Below are positions 11,750 through 22,755 of a stretch of DNA of 64,000 bases, piece by piece. The DNA lies in the NCBI GenBank assembly GCA_944989445.1, contig CALYLW010000168.1:186001-250000 (forward strand), in the 5' to 3' direction. The notes beneath the pieces were generated by a model, which was not told the DNA's origin, searched no databases, and was given only the letters and a program-made list of their open reading frames with translations. This DNA is from Ampullaceana balthica. Taxonomy: Eukaryota; Mollusca; Gastropoda; Lymnaeidae. Numbering within the stretch: the first letter of the stretch is position 1; every line of letters starts with the position of its first letter. The translations under genes were made by a program, and so were the position numbers.

Positions 11750-12590
11750 CAATTTAGAAACATTTTTTAAAAAAAACATGGTAACTAATCAATATATTTC
11801 TATTTTCTCTTCTTATGTCTTCTGATATCAGTGTATAACGATTTAGTCTTAAATGACGTGCAATCCATTAAGAGGAAATATTTCATCTGTTTAACAATTT
11901 AAGGGGGCCGGTGATTTAAACAAAGGCGAGGAAGAGGGTGGCAGCATGTTCACCGCAATGGGTGTGTCATCAAGTGCAATGTCCGAAGCATTCGGGTAAA
12001 TTTATTGTCAATCGAAGTGTTCACTGTTTATGTATATGAATTTGTTAGGAATTTTAAATAGGAAAATAATCATAACCCCTGAGTGTAATGGAATGATAGT
12101 TTTTTCTATATCCACCGAAAATAGACCATCGTAATACATAATTCATTGAACTGACATGTTAAAGGGTATGGGCGAACCTAAAGATTGGGCAAAAACAAAA
12201 CCATGAACGACAAAATTATACCAAACCAAACCAACTTATCAACTACTTATTCAAACACTTTTATCATTTTTTAAAAATCCGTGGCTATGAATAAATAAAT
12301 TTATTAAGAAAAAAAAAGAAAAAAAAGTTATGTTTTTATTACTTGTATATAAGAATAAGAGACTGTTGTTTTGATTTACTTATTGTTGCGATAGTTGTGA
12401 TAGTTGTGTTAAAATATGGTAAACTCAATTGATTGAATCGACAGGAAGTGGCTGACGTTGCCCAGCTAGCTATACATAAAATATTAACGCCAGTGTTGAA
12501 TAGTAGCTGCCGCTTTGATTCCACAAACATTAGCAGTGACAGCCATGATGGATCCGGAATTTGTTGTAATCCGTTATTCTGTTACGCCAA
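11749..12590. other. Intergenic DNA, nothing recognised
   Basis: No gene, RNA or transposon end was found. A-rich near 12300-12330. Confidence 0.5.
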
Positions 12591-14402
12591 ACGATACTCT
12601 TAGTGGCTAAATGGCGTTACGATACTCTTAGTGGCTAAATGGCGTTACGATACTCTTAGTGGCTAATTGGCGTTACGATACTCTTAGTGGCTAATTGGCG
12701 TTACGATACTCTTAGTGGCTAAATGGCGTTACGATACTCTTAGTGGCTAATTGGCGTTACGATACTCTTAGTGGCTAAATGGCGTTACGATACTCTTAGT
12801 GGCTAAATGGCGTTACGATACTCTTAGTGGCTAATTGGCGTTACGATACTCTTAGTGGCTAAATGGCGTTACGATACTCTTAGTGGCTCAAAGGCGTTAC
12901 GAAACTCTTAGTGGCTCAATGGCGTTACGATACTCTTAGTGGCTCAATGGCGTTACGAAACTCTTAGTGGCTCAATGGCGTTACGATACTCTTAGTGGCT
13001 AAATGGCGTTACGAAACTCTTAGTGGCTAAATGGCGTTACGATACTCTTAGTGGCTAAATGGCGTTACGATACTCTTAGTGGCTAAATGGCGTTACGATA
13101 CTCTTAGTGGCTCAATGGCGTTACGATACTCTTAGTGGCTCAATGGCGTTACGATACTCTTAGTGGCTAATTGGCGTTACGATACTCTTAGTGGCTAAAT
13201 GGCGTTACGATACTCTTAGTGGCTAATTGGCGTTACGAAACTCTTAGTGGCTAAATGGCGTTACGAAACTCTTAGTGTCTCAATGGCGTTACGATACTCT
13301 TAGTGGCTAATTGGCGTTACGAAACTCTTAGTGGCTAAATGGCGTTACGAAACTCTTAGTGGCTAAATGGCGTTACGATACTCTTAGTGGCTAAATGGCG
13401 TTACGATACTCTTAGTGGCTAAATGGCGTTACGATACTCTTAGTGGCTAATTGGCGTTACGATACTCTTAGTGGCTAAATGGCGTTACGATACTCTTAGT
13501 GGCTCAAAGGCGTTACGAAACTCTTAGTGGCTCAATGGCGTTACGATACTCTTAGTGGCTCAATGGCGTTACGAAACTCTTAGTGGCTCAATGGCGTTAC
13601 GATACTCTTAGTGGCTAAATGGCGTTACGAAACTCTTAGTGGCTAAATGGCGTTACGATACTCTTAGTGGCTAAATGGCGTTACGATACTCTTAGTGGCT
13701 AAATGGCGTTACGATACTCTTAGTGGCTCAATGGCGTTACGATACTCTTAGTGGCTAATTGGCGTTACGATACTCTTAGTGGCTAAATGGCGTTACGATA
13801 CTCTTAGTGGCTAATTGGCGTTACGAAACTCTTAGTGGCTAAATGGCGTTACGAAACTCTTAGTGTCTCAATGGCGTTACGAAACTCTTAGTGGCTCAAT
13901 GGCGTTACGATACTCTTAGTGGCTAAATGGCGTTACGAAACTCTTAGTGGCTAAATGGCGTTACGAAACTCTTAGTGTCTCAATGGCGTTACGAAACTCT
14001 TAGTGGCTCAATGGCGTTACGATACTCTTAGTGGCTAAATGGCGTTACGATACTCTTAGTGGCTAAATGGCGTTACGAAACTCTTAGTGTCTCAATGGCG
14101 TTACGAAACTCTTAGTGGCTCAATGGCGTTACGATACTCTTAGTGGCTAAATGGCGTTACGATACTCTTAGTGGCTAAATGGCGTTACGAAACTCTTAGT
14201 GTCTCAATGGCGTTACGAAACTCTTAGTGGCTCAATGGCGTTACGATACTCTTAGTGGCTAAATGGCGTTACGATACTCTTAGTGGCTAAATGGCGTTAC
14301 GAAACTCTTAGTGTCTCAATGGCGTTACGATACTCTTAGTGGCTAAATGGCGTTACGATACTCTTAGTGGCTAAATGGCGTTACGATACTCTTAGTGGCT
14401 AA
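12591..14402. repeat. 28 bp satellite with higher-order structure, ~65 copies
   Basis: The monomer is CGATACTCTTAGTGGCTAAA plus TGGCGTTA. Variants at three sites (GATAC or GAAAC; GGCT or GTCT; AAAT, AATT, CAAT or CAAA) are not random. The rare CTCAAAGG variant occurs at 12887 and 13503, exactly 616 bp (22 monomers) apart with matching neighbours. GTGTCT occurs at 13863, 13975, 14087, 14199 and 14311, each 112 bp (4 monomers) apart. This is a two-level higher-order repeat like those of centromeric satellites, in a short array. No frame stays open. Confidence 0.97.
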
Positions 14403-14494
14403 ACCTGTGTACAACCAACGGGCTGTTTGGCGGATTGAAAGATAATATGACAATAGTGGCAAAAGTGACAATTTCAATCGTGGAATAAGAAGTA

Positions 14495-15017
14495 CCGTAT
14501 ATACTCGTTCGCAAGCCGACCTTTTTTGGACAAAATCTAGGGGGAAAAGTGTTTGTGTGGTGGGGGGGTGTCTGCTTATGAGCGGGTCATAGGTGATTTC
14601 GGCATGGATATTGGATATCGGTGTTGTTATTGTAGATTATCAATGTCCTTTTCTACATTCTACAAGATTCGATTGCTCTATCAGAAGCTATAATATATTA
14701 TTAAAAATCAGCACTTACCTTATTTAATCATTTTACTTATTTTTGTGAACGTTTTATTATTTTTTTTAAATACTGGTAACTCTTGCTTAACAGAGAGCAG
14801 AAAGACAAACATAGGTAGTACAAAGTAAATAATCATAATGACCGATTTAGCTAGTAGTTTTTAAAAAAATATGTACCATTTTTTTAAGCTGTGCTATTAT
14901 TTTTGGGGGGTCGGCTTGCGATCGGGTTATACACTTTTAATACTTTTCCCTTCCAAAAGTGTGTGTGGGGGGGGGGTCGGCTTATGAACGAACGGGCTAT
15001 AGAACGAGTATATACGG
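14495..15017. mobile_element. TA-flanked MITE (Tc1/mariner or pogo type)
   Basis: Ends CCGTATATACTCGTTC and GAACGAGTATATACGG are perfect 16 bp inverted repeats, each beside a TA (14493-14494 and 15018-15019), as expected for a TA duplication. GCAAGCCGACC and GGTCGGCTT form a subterminal inverted pair. The interior is AT-rich without a transposase. It starts about 90 bp after the 28 bp satellite. Confidence 0.88.
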
Positions 15018-15099
15018 TAAATGGTGGGAGGGTAAATTGTAATATGGAGATTTATGGTCTTTATGCTAAATGTATGTATTCATGCTTTTAAGGGGAAAA

Positions 15100-15575
15100 T
15101 AAAATATAAACGTAAAAAACCAAGTTTTTAACTTTAATCCTTTATGTACGAGACGTAACTAAAAGAATGTTCATTATAATACGCAGCGCAAGACCATCCA
15201 AAAATACAAAATTGCAGTTGTGTCGTAAAACATTTTTAATATAATGCGCACCGATCAGGAATATGTTTATAAAAAGCATTCTCAACAAAATACGCATCTT
15301 ATTGCGCGACAGAGAGGTTGTTCAATATAATACACACCGCGACAATCTTATCTAAAAAAAAATAACGTGATACATAGAAATAAAAAAAGGAATCTAAAAA
15401 TTCAATAATTTAGTTACAGTACATGCGATCGATCTGAAATTTTGATACATCGTTTTTATCATCGGCACAAAACTACCTGCACAATTTCAGCTCGCTAGCT
15501 TACAGGGAAGTGGGTTAAAAATCGATCCAAAGTTTTGGCAACAAGCAAATACACAAGCAGACCCCACGAGTTAAT
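15100..15575 (+). repeat. 470 bp repeat family, unit 1, cut by the LTR element
   Basis: Begins with the A-rich AACCAAGTTTTT block and the terminal motif AATCCTTTATGTACGAGAC, contains ATAATACGCAGCGCAAGACC, and stops at CCACGAGTTAAT where the retrotransposon begins. The missing end (ATAAAGGATTTAAT) resumes at 22761 after the element. Confidence 0.88.
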
Positions 15576-16125
15576 TGTCAGGGTATGAGAATCACTGCGA
15601 ATGATTGTGGTGAGATTGTTGTGAGCCAGTGTTGGAGTCGGGTCAAGGCGTTGTTGACGGGTATGAACTCCTATCACGGGAATAATGTCTAGTGATGTCT
15701 GAGTGAACTTCTGGTCACACGGGATATGTCAGGGACATGACCAGAGGACACGCCAGGGTCAGTTGAGACCAGTTGGGGGGTATATAAGAGAGTAGTCGAG
15801 ACGAGTGCGGGGTGTTGCAGAGAGTTGTGTACTTCGCACAGTGTTGTGCGGTCAGACCGGTCAGGATAGACCGGGGAGCTGCAGGGTTGCAGTAAAACAG
15901 AGTTGAGTTTAACGTCGCCCAGAAGCGGTCGGGTCGGACCGAGGGCATGCTTGAGCATACAGCCGTTATATATAGATGTATTTTATGTCAAGGCAAGACA
16001 GCCAGTTGTACAGTTGTTTATAGTAGAATAAACATTGCATCGTTACACAGACTTGTGTCATCTCTTGTGTATGTTGTGTGTAGCGGAGAGCAAGGCACAA
16101 TCCACCTAAACATAGAGACTTAACA
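15576..16125 (+). repeat. 5' LTR
   Basis: Begins TGTCAGGGTATGAG and ends GACTTAACA. A TATA box (TATATAAG, 15781-15788) and a poly(A) signal (AATAAA, 16027-16032) place U3, R and U5 in the usual order. The start motif GATATGTCAGGG also occurs inside the LTR at about 15713. Confidence 0.96.
15781..15788 (+). promoter_or_regulatory. TATA box of the 5' LTR
   Basis: TATATAAG, about 205 bp into the LTR, preceded by a G-run and followed by AGAGTAGTCG. It is the likely core promoter of the genomic transcript. Confidence 0.7.
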
Positions 16126-16143
16126 TGGGGGCCCGAATTGTCT
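16126..16143 (+). other. Primer-binding-site candidate
   Basis: The bases right after the LTR start TGGGGGCCCGAA. TGG is the expected complement of a tRNA CCA end. I could not assign the tRNA from memory. Confidence 0.5.
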
Positions 16144-16928
16144 CTGGATTGCCAAGCACCGCCAAACACTACGAGAGATGGGACGGAACCACATCAGCAC
16201 AGCGGTATGTGCGCCTGTACTTTTCAGTACAGCACCTCTGATACAGACTACTGTATCCATCGTAGGGCATACGTCTTACAACAGCACAACGACGATCAAC
16301 CAGCGACGAACACGGGCAGACAGGGCAACGATCAGCGGATTTCTGATAGACGAGGCCTAGCAAGTCCCAGTACGGAACATTACCAGCCAGAAGACCAACT
16401 ACAAGAGATACCTCGAACCAGAACCAGCAAAACAACGACGTCGGAACCAGCACAGCAACGACGTCTGAACCAGACGGTGCCAACTACGAGAGAAGACGAT
16501 TACAAACGGTACCGGGAGGTCAAGTTGCAGAACCAACCATCCCGCCCCAGCTACAGTGGGACCCTGAGGAGCCGAGACGACCCACAGCACCACAGTTCAA
16601 ATCGGGACAAGTTCGAGAAGATATTCAAGGTGGAGAAAAACATTAATAAGTGACAAGGAAACTGCAAAAAGTGTGACTTTGTGAACTTCTTACGAATGGA
16701 TATTTATTGTGTAATGGGACTTTCATTGTATATGGATATTATGTCTGAAATATAACCCACAGTAAGTACGTACTTAATTACTTATAAAATAGTGTTAAAT
16801 TGGGGAAGTGTGCTATAGCAAGATTGATCTGTTAGATAATATATATAGATATAGCATACCTGTCAGATATAAACGGACAATAAGGGAAGCTAGATTATAA
16901 GTAAGTTGTAAGTTATTGTAGAAGTAGA
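16144..16928 (+). other. Leader region of the LTR element
   Basis: Nearly 800 bp between primer site and the first gag ATG. A + frame at 16138-16653 is open for 171 codons, but it lacks an ATG at its head, is rich in Q, T, P and R, and has no domain. I treat it as untranslated leader. A short TATATATAGATATAG run is near 16840. Confidence 0.55.
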
Positions 16929-17991
16929 ATGGAAACTAGAAGCAGTAGTAAGGGTATAAACATGGACGAGAAATTAGAGTCGTTTAAAAAACAAGGGGAA
17001 AAACTCGCACTCAGAGGGGAGGAACTAGACGAATATGTGAGAGAGCAATGGAAAGATTTTCAAACACAGGAAAGGTTAAGGGAACAGAGAGAGTATGACG
17101 AGAAACAGAGACAGAAAGAAAGGGAGCACGAATTGAAATTGGCAGAAATTAAAAGGAAAGACGTAACTGAACTGGACATGACAGGCCACTCGAGAGAAAA
17201 CAAAGACCTTCGACAAATATTTAAAAAATTTGCAAAAATTCGACGGGTCCCAAGAACTCGACGAATATGTGGCGACATTCGAACATGTAGTGGCTCAGGC
17301 GAAAGTGCCAAAAAGTCAATGGCTGATAGAGCTACAAGTAAGGCTAACGGTTGAGTTACAATCATTCTTAATGACGGAAGACGTTAGGACAAAACTGCAT
17401 GATTATGACACTGTCAAGCGACTCCTTTTGCAACATGCAGGATTTAATGGGGAGAAGTACAGGGAAGCGTGGAATCGTCTAGCACCGGAGAGTAATAATT
17501 TTAGATTATTTCACTCAAAATTGGTTAGAAGTTTAGACAATTGGGTGGCCAGTACAAAAACAGAGAGAACATTTGAGGGGTTGAGGGATTTATTATGTAG
17601 AAACAAGTTATTATTGAACATGAATGAAGAGGCTGTTAAATGCATCCTAATGAATAATGCCCCCAAATGTGAGGACGTACTGACACAAATTGACCATATA
17701 AAGTCGGCAGGACAAGGACAATTAAGTCGGAAAGTCAATACACAGTCACTGGTAGGGGGTGTGGCGGAATATAGGGGTGAATATGGAGGCAAGTCTAGAA
17801 GTCGCTCGACGGAGGGCCGAGTAATGGGTACATGCTTTAACTGTGGTCAGAGGGGTCACATAATGGCCAACTGTCGACAGAAATGGGCCAATAATAGGAT
17901 GCCTGCAAATGCGAAGGGAAATCAGTATAAAAGCTCAGACCAGAAATATAACTATGGAAATAAGTATCCATGGTACAGCCAGGATAGGTGA
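16929..17991 (+). CDS. gag: Gag, in two overlapping frames
   Basis: The N-terminal part (ATG at 16929) is a charged, probably coiled-coil segment rich in E, K, R and Q, ending at 17354. A second frame, open from 17182 to 17991, begins with a KFDGSQELDEY segment typical of Gag of Gypsy elements and carries one zinc knuckle, C202-x2-C205-x4-H210-x4-C215 when counted from 17230. Moving between them needs a one-base shift between about 17182 and 17235, where an A6 run lies. The stop is TGA followed by CTA, a known leaky context, and the same frame stays open for 37 more codons. Either the shift is programmed or the copy (or assembly) has an extra base. Confidence 0.85.
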
Positions 17992-18088
17992 CTAAGCAAA
18001 GATTGCAAACAGGGCCGTACTATACAGTGGCAGGGGTATAAACCTAGAAAAGGGTGGCAGTTTCGCAATACACAATGGGGGGGGAAGT

Positions 18089-21000
18089 ATGAGCGATATT
18101 TTTAGAAAGTCCACGGGTAGGTTAAATGTCGAAAAATGCTTGTTGTTAGGGAAGGAAGCTTCTCTTCTTAGAGACACCGGCTGTACAATCGTAGGGTGCA
18201 GAAAGAGTTTAATACCAAAAAAATACATGACTGATCAGACCTTTACAGTTAAACTTATCGATGGGACAATAAAAACGTTTGAAACTGCTATAGTAGACAT
18301 TAAAACCCCTTATCTCTGCGGTAGATTTTTGTCCGCCCTTTTTGAAGATCCGGTAACAGATGTGATTTTAGGAAATGTTAGATCAGACGAGGACCCACCA
18401 TTCCATCACGGTAACGTAGTTACCAGGGCCCAGAATAAACGAGATAAAGGGGGAGGACCACAAATGAAAACTGTGATTAGTACAATTCCAAAAATATTTG
18501 AACACATCAATTTAGCTGAGGAGCAGGCAAAGGATGGTGGATTAAATAAACTATGGCAAAAAGCTAAAAGTCAGAGGGTGGAAAACACCAAACAAGGAAT
18601 AATAACGTTTGAAATAAACAATAATATACTATACAGGATATTTATTTCTAAAATAGATAACAGTGTTGAAAAAAAATTGGTGATTCCGAAACCATACCGA
18701 CGATTAGTCTTAGAAACGGCTCATACAACAGCATTAGCCGGACACATGTCAGTCAGAAGAACCAAATACAGAATTTTTTCTCAGTATTTCTGGCCACGTA
18801 TGAGCATAGATATCAAGGAATTCATTAAGTCTTGCCCTATTTGCCAAAAAGCACGTCCACCGGGGAGCATAAAACCCATAGAGTTAGGTCAAATGGAAGT
18901 GATCGGAACACCATTTCAGAAGGTTGCTATTGATATCGTAGGGCCATTACAATTAAGTGATAATAAGAATAGATATATCCTTACGTTGGTAGATATGGCT
19001 ACTCGTTGGCCTGAAGCTATTGCGCTAAAAAATATAACAACACAAGACGTTTATGAGGCCCTATTAACAATATTCTCTAGAATGGGATTCCCGGAAGAGA
19101 TCTTGTCAGATAACGGGCCCCAGTTCTCCTCCGATATGTACAAACAGGTGTGTGAATTGTTTAACATAAAATCCAGTCACTCTTCTATTTACCACCCACA
19201 GTCTAACGGGATGGTGGAAAGATTAAATGGCACCCTAAAAAGCATGTTAAGAAAAGTGGCAGATGAGGAACCCAACAATTGGGATAGATTTTTGCCGGCA
19301 ATTTTGTTTGCATATCGGGAAGTTCCGAACGAGACAACGGCAATGTCTCCTTATGAACTCCTCTTCGGGCGAAAAGTGAGAGGACCAATGTCAATTTTAA
19401 GGAAAATACTGACAAATGAAAATACGACAGAGGAAGGTAAAACAACATATGAATATATAATAGACCTCAAAAACAGAATAAAATCAGGGTTATATAAAAC
19501 AGAGGCAATCACGAAAGGAAAGGCAAATAAATATAAACAATATTATGATCAAAGGGCTAGAGAGAAAGATATACAAATTGGTGACAAAGTGCTCGTGTTG
19601 AAACCTAAAAAAGGAAATAAACTCGCTCTGTATTCAGAAGGTCCATTCACCGTCACGAGAAAATTATCGAAATTTAATGTAGAGATTGCGAAGGGACATA
19701 AGCGTATAGTTTATCACCTCAACAGATTAACAAAATTTGTCGAAAATAACATGGATAACACAGATGCGAACTTATCGGCAGCAGAGAAAAATGAAAAGAC
19801 AATTAATGGTGCCAGTGCCACAGTGATAGCCGAAGAAGAAGAGGAAGATGTAAATAGTGAAGACATTAAGCAAATTCCGTTAATCAACGTCAAGGTTAAT
19901 TCAGGCATTGACATTAATAAGGAACTAACGGAGACACAGAAAAGACAAGTTGACGATATGGTGCAAGAGTACAAAGAAATCATTTCAGATATCCCAGGGA
20001 AAACATCGGCGGGTACGCACAAAATAGAATTATTAGACTCTAAGCCCATTAACGTAAAACCTTATGCAATACCTATACATATGATTCAAAGTCTAAAAGA
20101 AGAGATTAGTATGATGTTAGAACTAGGTATAATCGAGGAATCACAGTCACCATATTGCTCTCCCTTAGTTTTAATTAAGAAAAAAGATGGATCGATTCGG
20201 ACTTGCGTGGATTATAGAAAATTGAACGCAATTACAAAAAAAGTAGCAGAAGTTATACCTAACCAGGATAAACTTCTAGAACACATGAATAAAGCCAAAT
20301 ACTTTACGAAACTAGACTTAACAAAGGGATATTGGCAAATACCTCTTGAGGAGAAAAGCAAAGAATACACAGCTTTTCAAGGCCCAGACGGGGCATATCA
20401 ATATAACTTTATGCCATTCGGATTGGCAACCGCACCGGCAACGTTCAATAAAATTGTTAAGAAATTATTCAAAGGAGTAAAAGAGGTAGTTACTTATTTT
20501 GACGATATCTGTGTATACACAGACGACTGGGAGTCACATATACGAGTTACTCGAGAGGTTTTAGAGATTTTGAAAAAGGCAGGGTTCACCATTAAACCAT
20601 CTAAGTTAGAAATAGGTAAAGAATCAATCGAATTTCTGGGACATAGAATTGGAGCAGGCATCTTAAAACCAGACATGAACAATATAAACAAAGTGTTGGA
20701 AATAGAACGACCCAAAAATAAGAGACAAGTAAGGGGACTAGTTGGCCTAATAGCGTATTACAATAAATTTATACCTAATTTTTCAACGATAACAGCCCCA
20801 TTGACGGACCTTACAAAGAAAGGTAAACCTAATAATATATGTTGGACTAAGGAATGCCAACAAGCATTGGATACAATCCAAAACTATTTAACAAATAACC
20901 CCATTTTGGTTCTGCCCGACATTAAGGAACCCTTTATAGTTCGTACAGATGCGTCAACGAAGGGATTGGGGGCATGTTTGATGCAGAAGAGAGACAATAT

Positions 21001-21313
21001 GCTCCACCCGGTTAAATATATTAGTCGTAAACTGGTTGACAGGGAAACTAGATACTCAACAATAGAGAGGGAATGCTTGGCAATAATATGGGGAATTCAG
21101 AAATTATCCTACTATTTAATGGGGGCAAGATTTACGCTCCAGTGTGACCACCAAGCGTTAAAATATTTGAACACGACTAAATTTGAAAATTCAAGAGTTT
21201 CCAGGTGGTCTTTGATGTTACAGGAATACGATTTCAACGTGGAATACATTAAAGGTGAAGATAACATTATTGCAGATTTTTTTATCTCGGCAATAAGCAG
21301 ATATGGCAGCTGA
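18089..21313 (+). CDS. pol: Pol: protease, integrase, reverse transcriptase, RNase H
   Basis: 1,074 codons from the ATG; the frame is open back to 17996. Protease: D29-T-G and a VILG motif at 92-95. Integrase: zinc motif H212, H219, C249, C252; catalytic D282, D341, E377 (35 residues between the last two); then a GPF module at 518-520. An acidic linker lies near 582-592. RT: first aspartate D743 in LDLTKGYW, then Y803-F-D-D806. RNase H: D954, E993, D1020. All key residues are present. In ordinary Gypsy elements integrase follows RNase H; here it precedes RT, as in Copia and Gmr1-like elements. No chromodomain is seen. The pol frame is one base off the gag frame, with a G8 run at 18077-18084 in the overlap. 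Confidence 0.96.
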   Translation: MSDIFRKSTGRLNVEKCLLLGKEASLLRDTGCTIVGCRKSLIPKKYMTDQTFTVKLIDGTIKTFETAIVDIKTPYLCGRFLSALFEDPVTDVILGNVRSDEDPPFHHGNVVTRAQNKRDKGGGPQMKTVISTIPKIFEHINLAEEQAKDGGLNKLWQKAKSQRVENTKQGIITFEINNNILYRIFISKIDNSVEKKLVIPKPYRRLVLETAHTTALAGHMSVRRTKYRIFSQYFWPRMSIDIKEFIKSCPICQKARPPGSIKPIELGQMEVIGTPFQKVAIDIVGPLQLSDNKNRYILTLVDMATRWPEAIALKNITTQDVYEALLTIFSRMGFPEEILSDNGPQFSSDMYKQVCELFNIKSSHSSIYHPQSNGMVERLNGTLKSMLRKVADEEPNNWDRFLPAILFAYREVPNETTAMSPYELLFGRKVRGPMSILRKILTNENTTEEGKTTYEYIIDLKNRIKSGLYKTEAITKGKANKYKQYYDQRAREKDIQIGDKVLVLKPKKGNKLALYSEGPFTVTRKLSKFNVEIAKGHKRIVYHLNRLTKFVENNMDNTDANLSAAEKNEKTINGASATVIAEEEEEDVNSEDIKQIPLINVKVNSGIDINKELTETQKRQVDDMVQEYKEIISDIPGKTSAGTHKIELLDSKPINVKPYAIPIHMIQSLKEEISMMLELGIIEESQSPYCSPLVLIKKKDGSIRTCVDYRKLNAITKKVAEVIPNQDKLLEHMNKAKYFTKLDLTKGYWQIPLEEKSKEYTAFQGPDGAYQYNFMPFGLATAPATFNKIVKKLFKGVKEVVTYFDDICVYTDDWESHIRVTREVLEILKKAGFTIKPSKLEIGKESIEFLGHRIGAGILKPDMNNINKVLEIERPKNKRQVRGLVGLIAYYNKFIPNFSTITAPLTDLTKKGKPNNICWTKECQQALDTIQNYLTNNPILVLPDIKEPFIVRTDASTKGLGACLMQKRDNMLHPVKYISRKLVDRETRYSTIERECLAIIWGIQKLSYYLMGARFTLQCDHQALKYLNTTKFENSRVSRWSLMLQEYDFNVEYIKGEDNIIADFFISAISRYGS

Positions 21314-22190
21314 TTGGTTAGATATTTACATCAAAATTCGGTCGAGTTACGGCGACCAGGGGATAGAGGGGGGACTAATTTGGGTAGAAATTGAGGTCTG
21401 AGTCACCTCGGGCCAGTATTATTATTATATGAACATGATTGTAAGGTTTCATAGCGATTATGTACTTATGTTAGTTAGTACTTACGGATGGTTGTAAATA
21501 AATATGAGATGGTTGTATTTTCGTGCTGATGTTTTTTATTATAATTTTTGGCCCCGGGTGACCTCGGGCAAAATTTCATTATAAGGAGATGTAATTATTT
21601 ATATATATATATATATATTTATGAAATTATGAGATATGATGATAATGATTTTGTTCATGATTATGAGTATTATGATGCATTATGTTGATTACGACTACTA
21701 TATGCACATGATTGTTATATAATTGATTGTAATGGGTTAAATACAATCAGGCTGAAATGTCTATAGTTGGGATAAGTAGTTATCCCTATAACATTATCTC
21801 ATGCTGGAGGTAATCCTGGAATAAATATCTTAAGGAATTTATATGAGGAACCAGTAGAGTCAGTTGGTAAATAGAAAACAATCTAGCGTAAAAATTGTCA
21901 ATTGTTGGATACTAATATGTGAGGTGTTATGACCAGTAGTAGGTCGAAGGTTGGTTCTTGATAATGATAACGTACGAGTTGCGGGTTAGTGAAGTCGTAT
22001 AAAGGTACGACCAAGTGGATTTATGCTCTGTGTTGTATATACTAGTGTTTTTTTCCTGCAATGTTGTGTATAAAATTATTTTGAAAGATATTATTTCATT
22101 ATGTATTATATTATTGTAATTGTAATGTGCAGTGATTCCATGCCCTGACTTTGTTGTATTGTGAGATTCTACCCGTAAGTAGAATCTAAC
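21314..22190 (+). other. Non-coding 3' region of the LTR element
   Basis: About 880 bp between pol and the polypurine tract, with a (TA)n run at 21600-21619 and two CTCGGG-containing segments near 21405 and 21565. No env-like frame with signal peptide or membrane segment was found. Confidence 0.7.
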
Positions 22191-22203
22191 GGAAGAGGGG
22201 GGA
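22191..22203 (+). other. Polypurine tract
   Basis: GGAAGAGGGGGGA ends two bases before the 3' LTR, the expected place for plus-strand priming. Confidence 0.85.
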
Positions 22204-22205
22204 TA

Positions 22206-22755
22206 TGTCAGGGTATGAGAATCACTGCGAATGATTGTGGTGAGATTGTTGTGAGCCAGTGTTGGAGTCGGGTCAAGGCGTTGTTGACGGGTATGAACTC
22301 CTATCACGGGAATAATGTCTAGTGATGTCTGAGTGAACTTCTGGTCACACGGGATATGTCAGGGACATGACCAGAGGACACGCCAGGGTCAGTTGAGACC
22401 AGTTGGGGGGTATATAAGAGAGTAGTCGAGACGAGTGCGGGGTGTTGCAGAGAGTTGTGTACTTCGCACAGTGTTGTGCGGTCAGACCGGTCAGGATAGA
22501 CCGGGGAGCTGCAGGGTTGCAGTAAAACAGAGTTGAGTTTAACGTCGCCCAGAAGCGGTCGGGTCGGACCGAGGGCATGCTTGAGCATACAGCCGTTATA
22601 TATAGATGTATTTTATGTCAAGGCAAGACAGCCAGTTGTACAGTTGTTTATAGTAGAATAAACATTGCATCGTTACACAGACTTGTGTCATCTCTTGTGT
22701 ATGTTGTGTGTAGCGGAGAGCAAGGCACAATCCACCTAAACATAGAGACTTAACA
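22206..22755 (+). repeat. 3' LTR
   Basis: Same 550 bp length as the 5' LTR, offset by 6,630 bases; I see no substitution. TATA box at 22411-22418 and AATAAA at 22657-22662. Followed by the TTAAT duplication. Confidence 0.96.

Larger units (their letters stand above)
15576..22755 (+). mobile_element. Full-length Gypsy-type LTR retrotransposon with integrase before RT
   Basis: A 7,180 bp element with two 550 bp LTRs (15576-16125 and 22206-22755) that I find identical by eye, TGT...ACA ends, and TTAAT on both sides (15571-15575, 22756-22760). The target is a 470 bp repeat whose uninterrupted copies give the empty site. Order inside: primer-binding-site candidate, ~800 bp leader, gag with zinc knuckle, pol with protease, integrase, RT and RNase H in that order, ~880 bp non-coding DNA, polypurine tract. 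RT and RNase H have Gypsy-type motifs, so the domain order marks it as Gmr1-like. LTR identity implies very recent insertion. No env frame was found. Confidence 0.95.

Noticed and set aside
12591..14402. CRISPR-like array of regularly spaced repeats
   Set aside because: No unique spacers exist; the whole 28 bp unit repeats. The DNA is animal, and no cas genes are present.
15689..15958. Identical 89-codon - frames in both LTRs
   Set aside because: They are antisense readings of the LTR promoter region; being present twice only reflects LTR identity.
16138..16653. 171-codon frame after the 5' LTR as a gene
   Set aside because: It lacks an ATG at its head, has low-complexity composition and no domain; it lies in the leader.
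21314..22190. An env gene in the LTR element
   Set aside because: No + frame of useful length, signal peptide or membrane anchor is present after pol.
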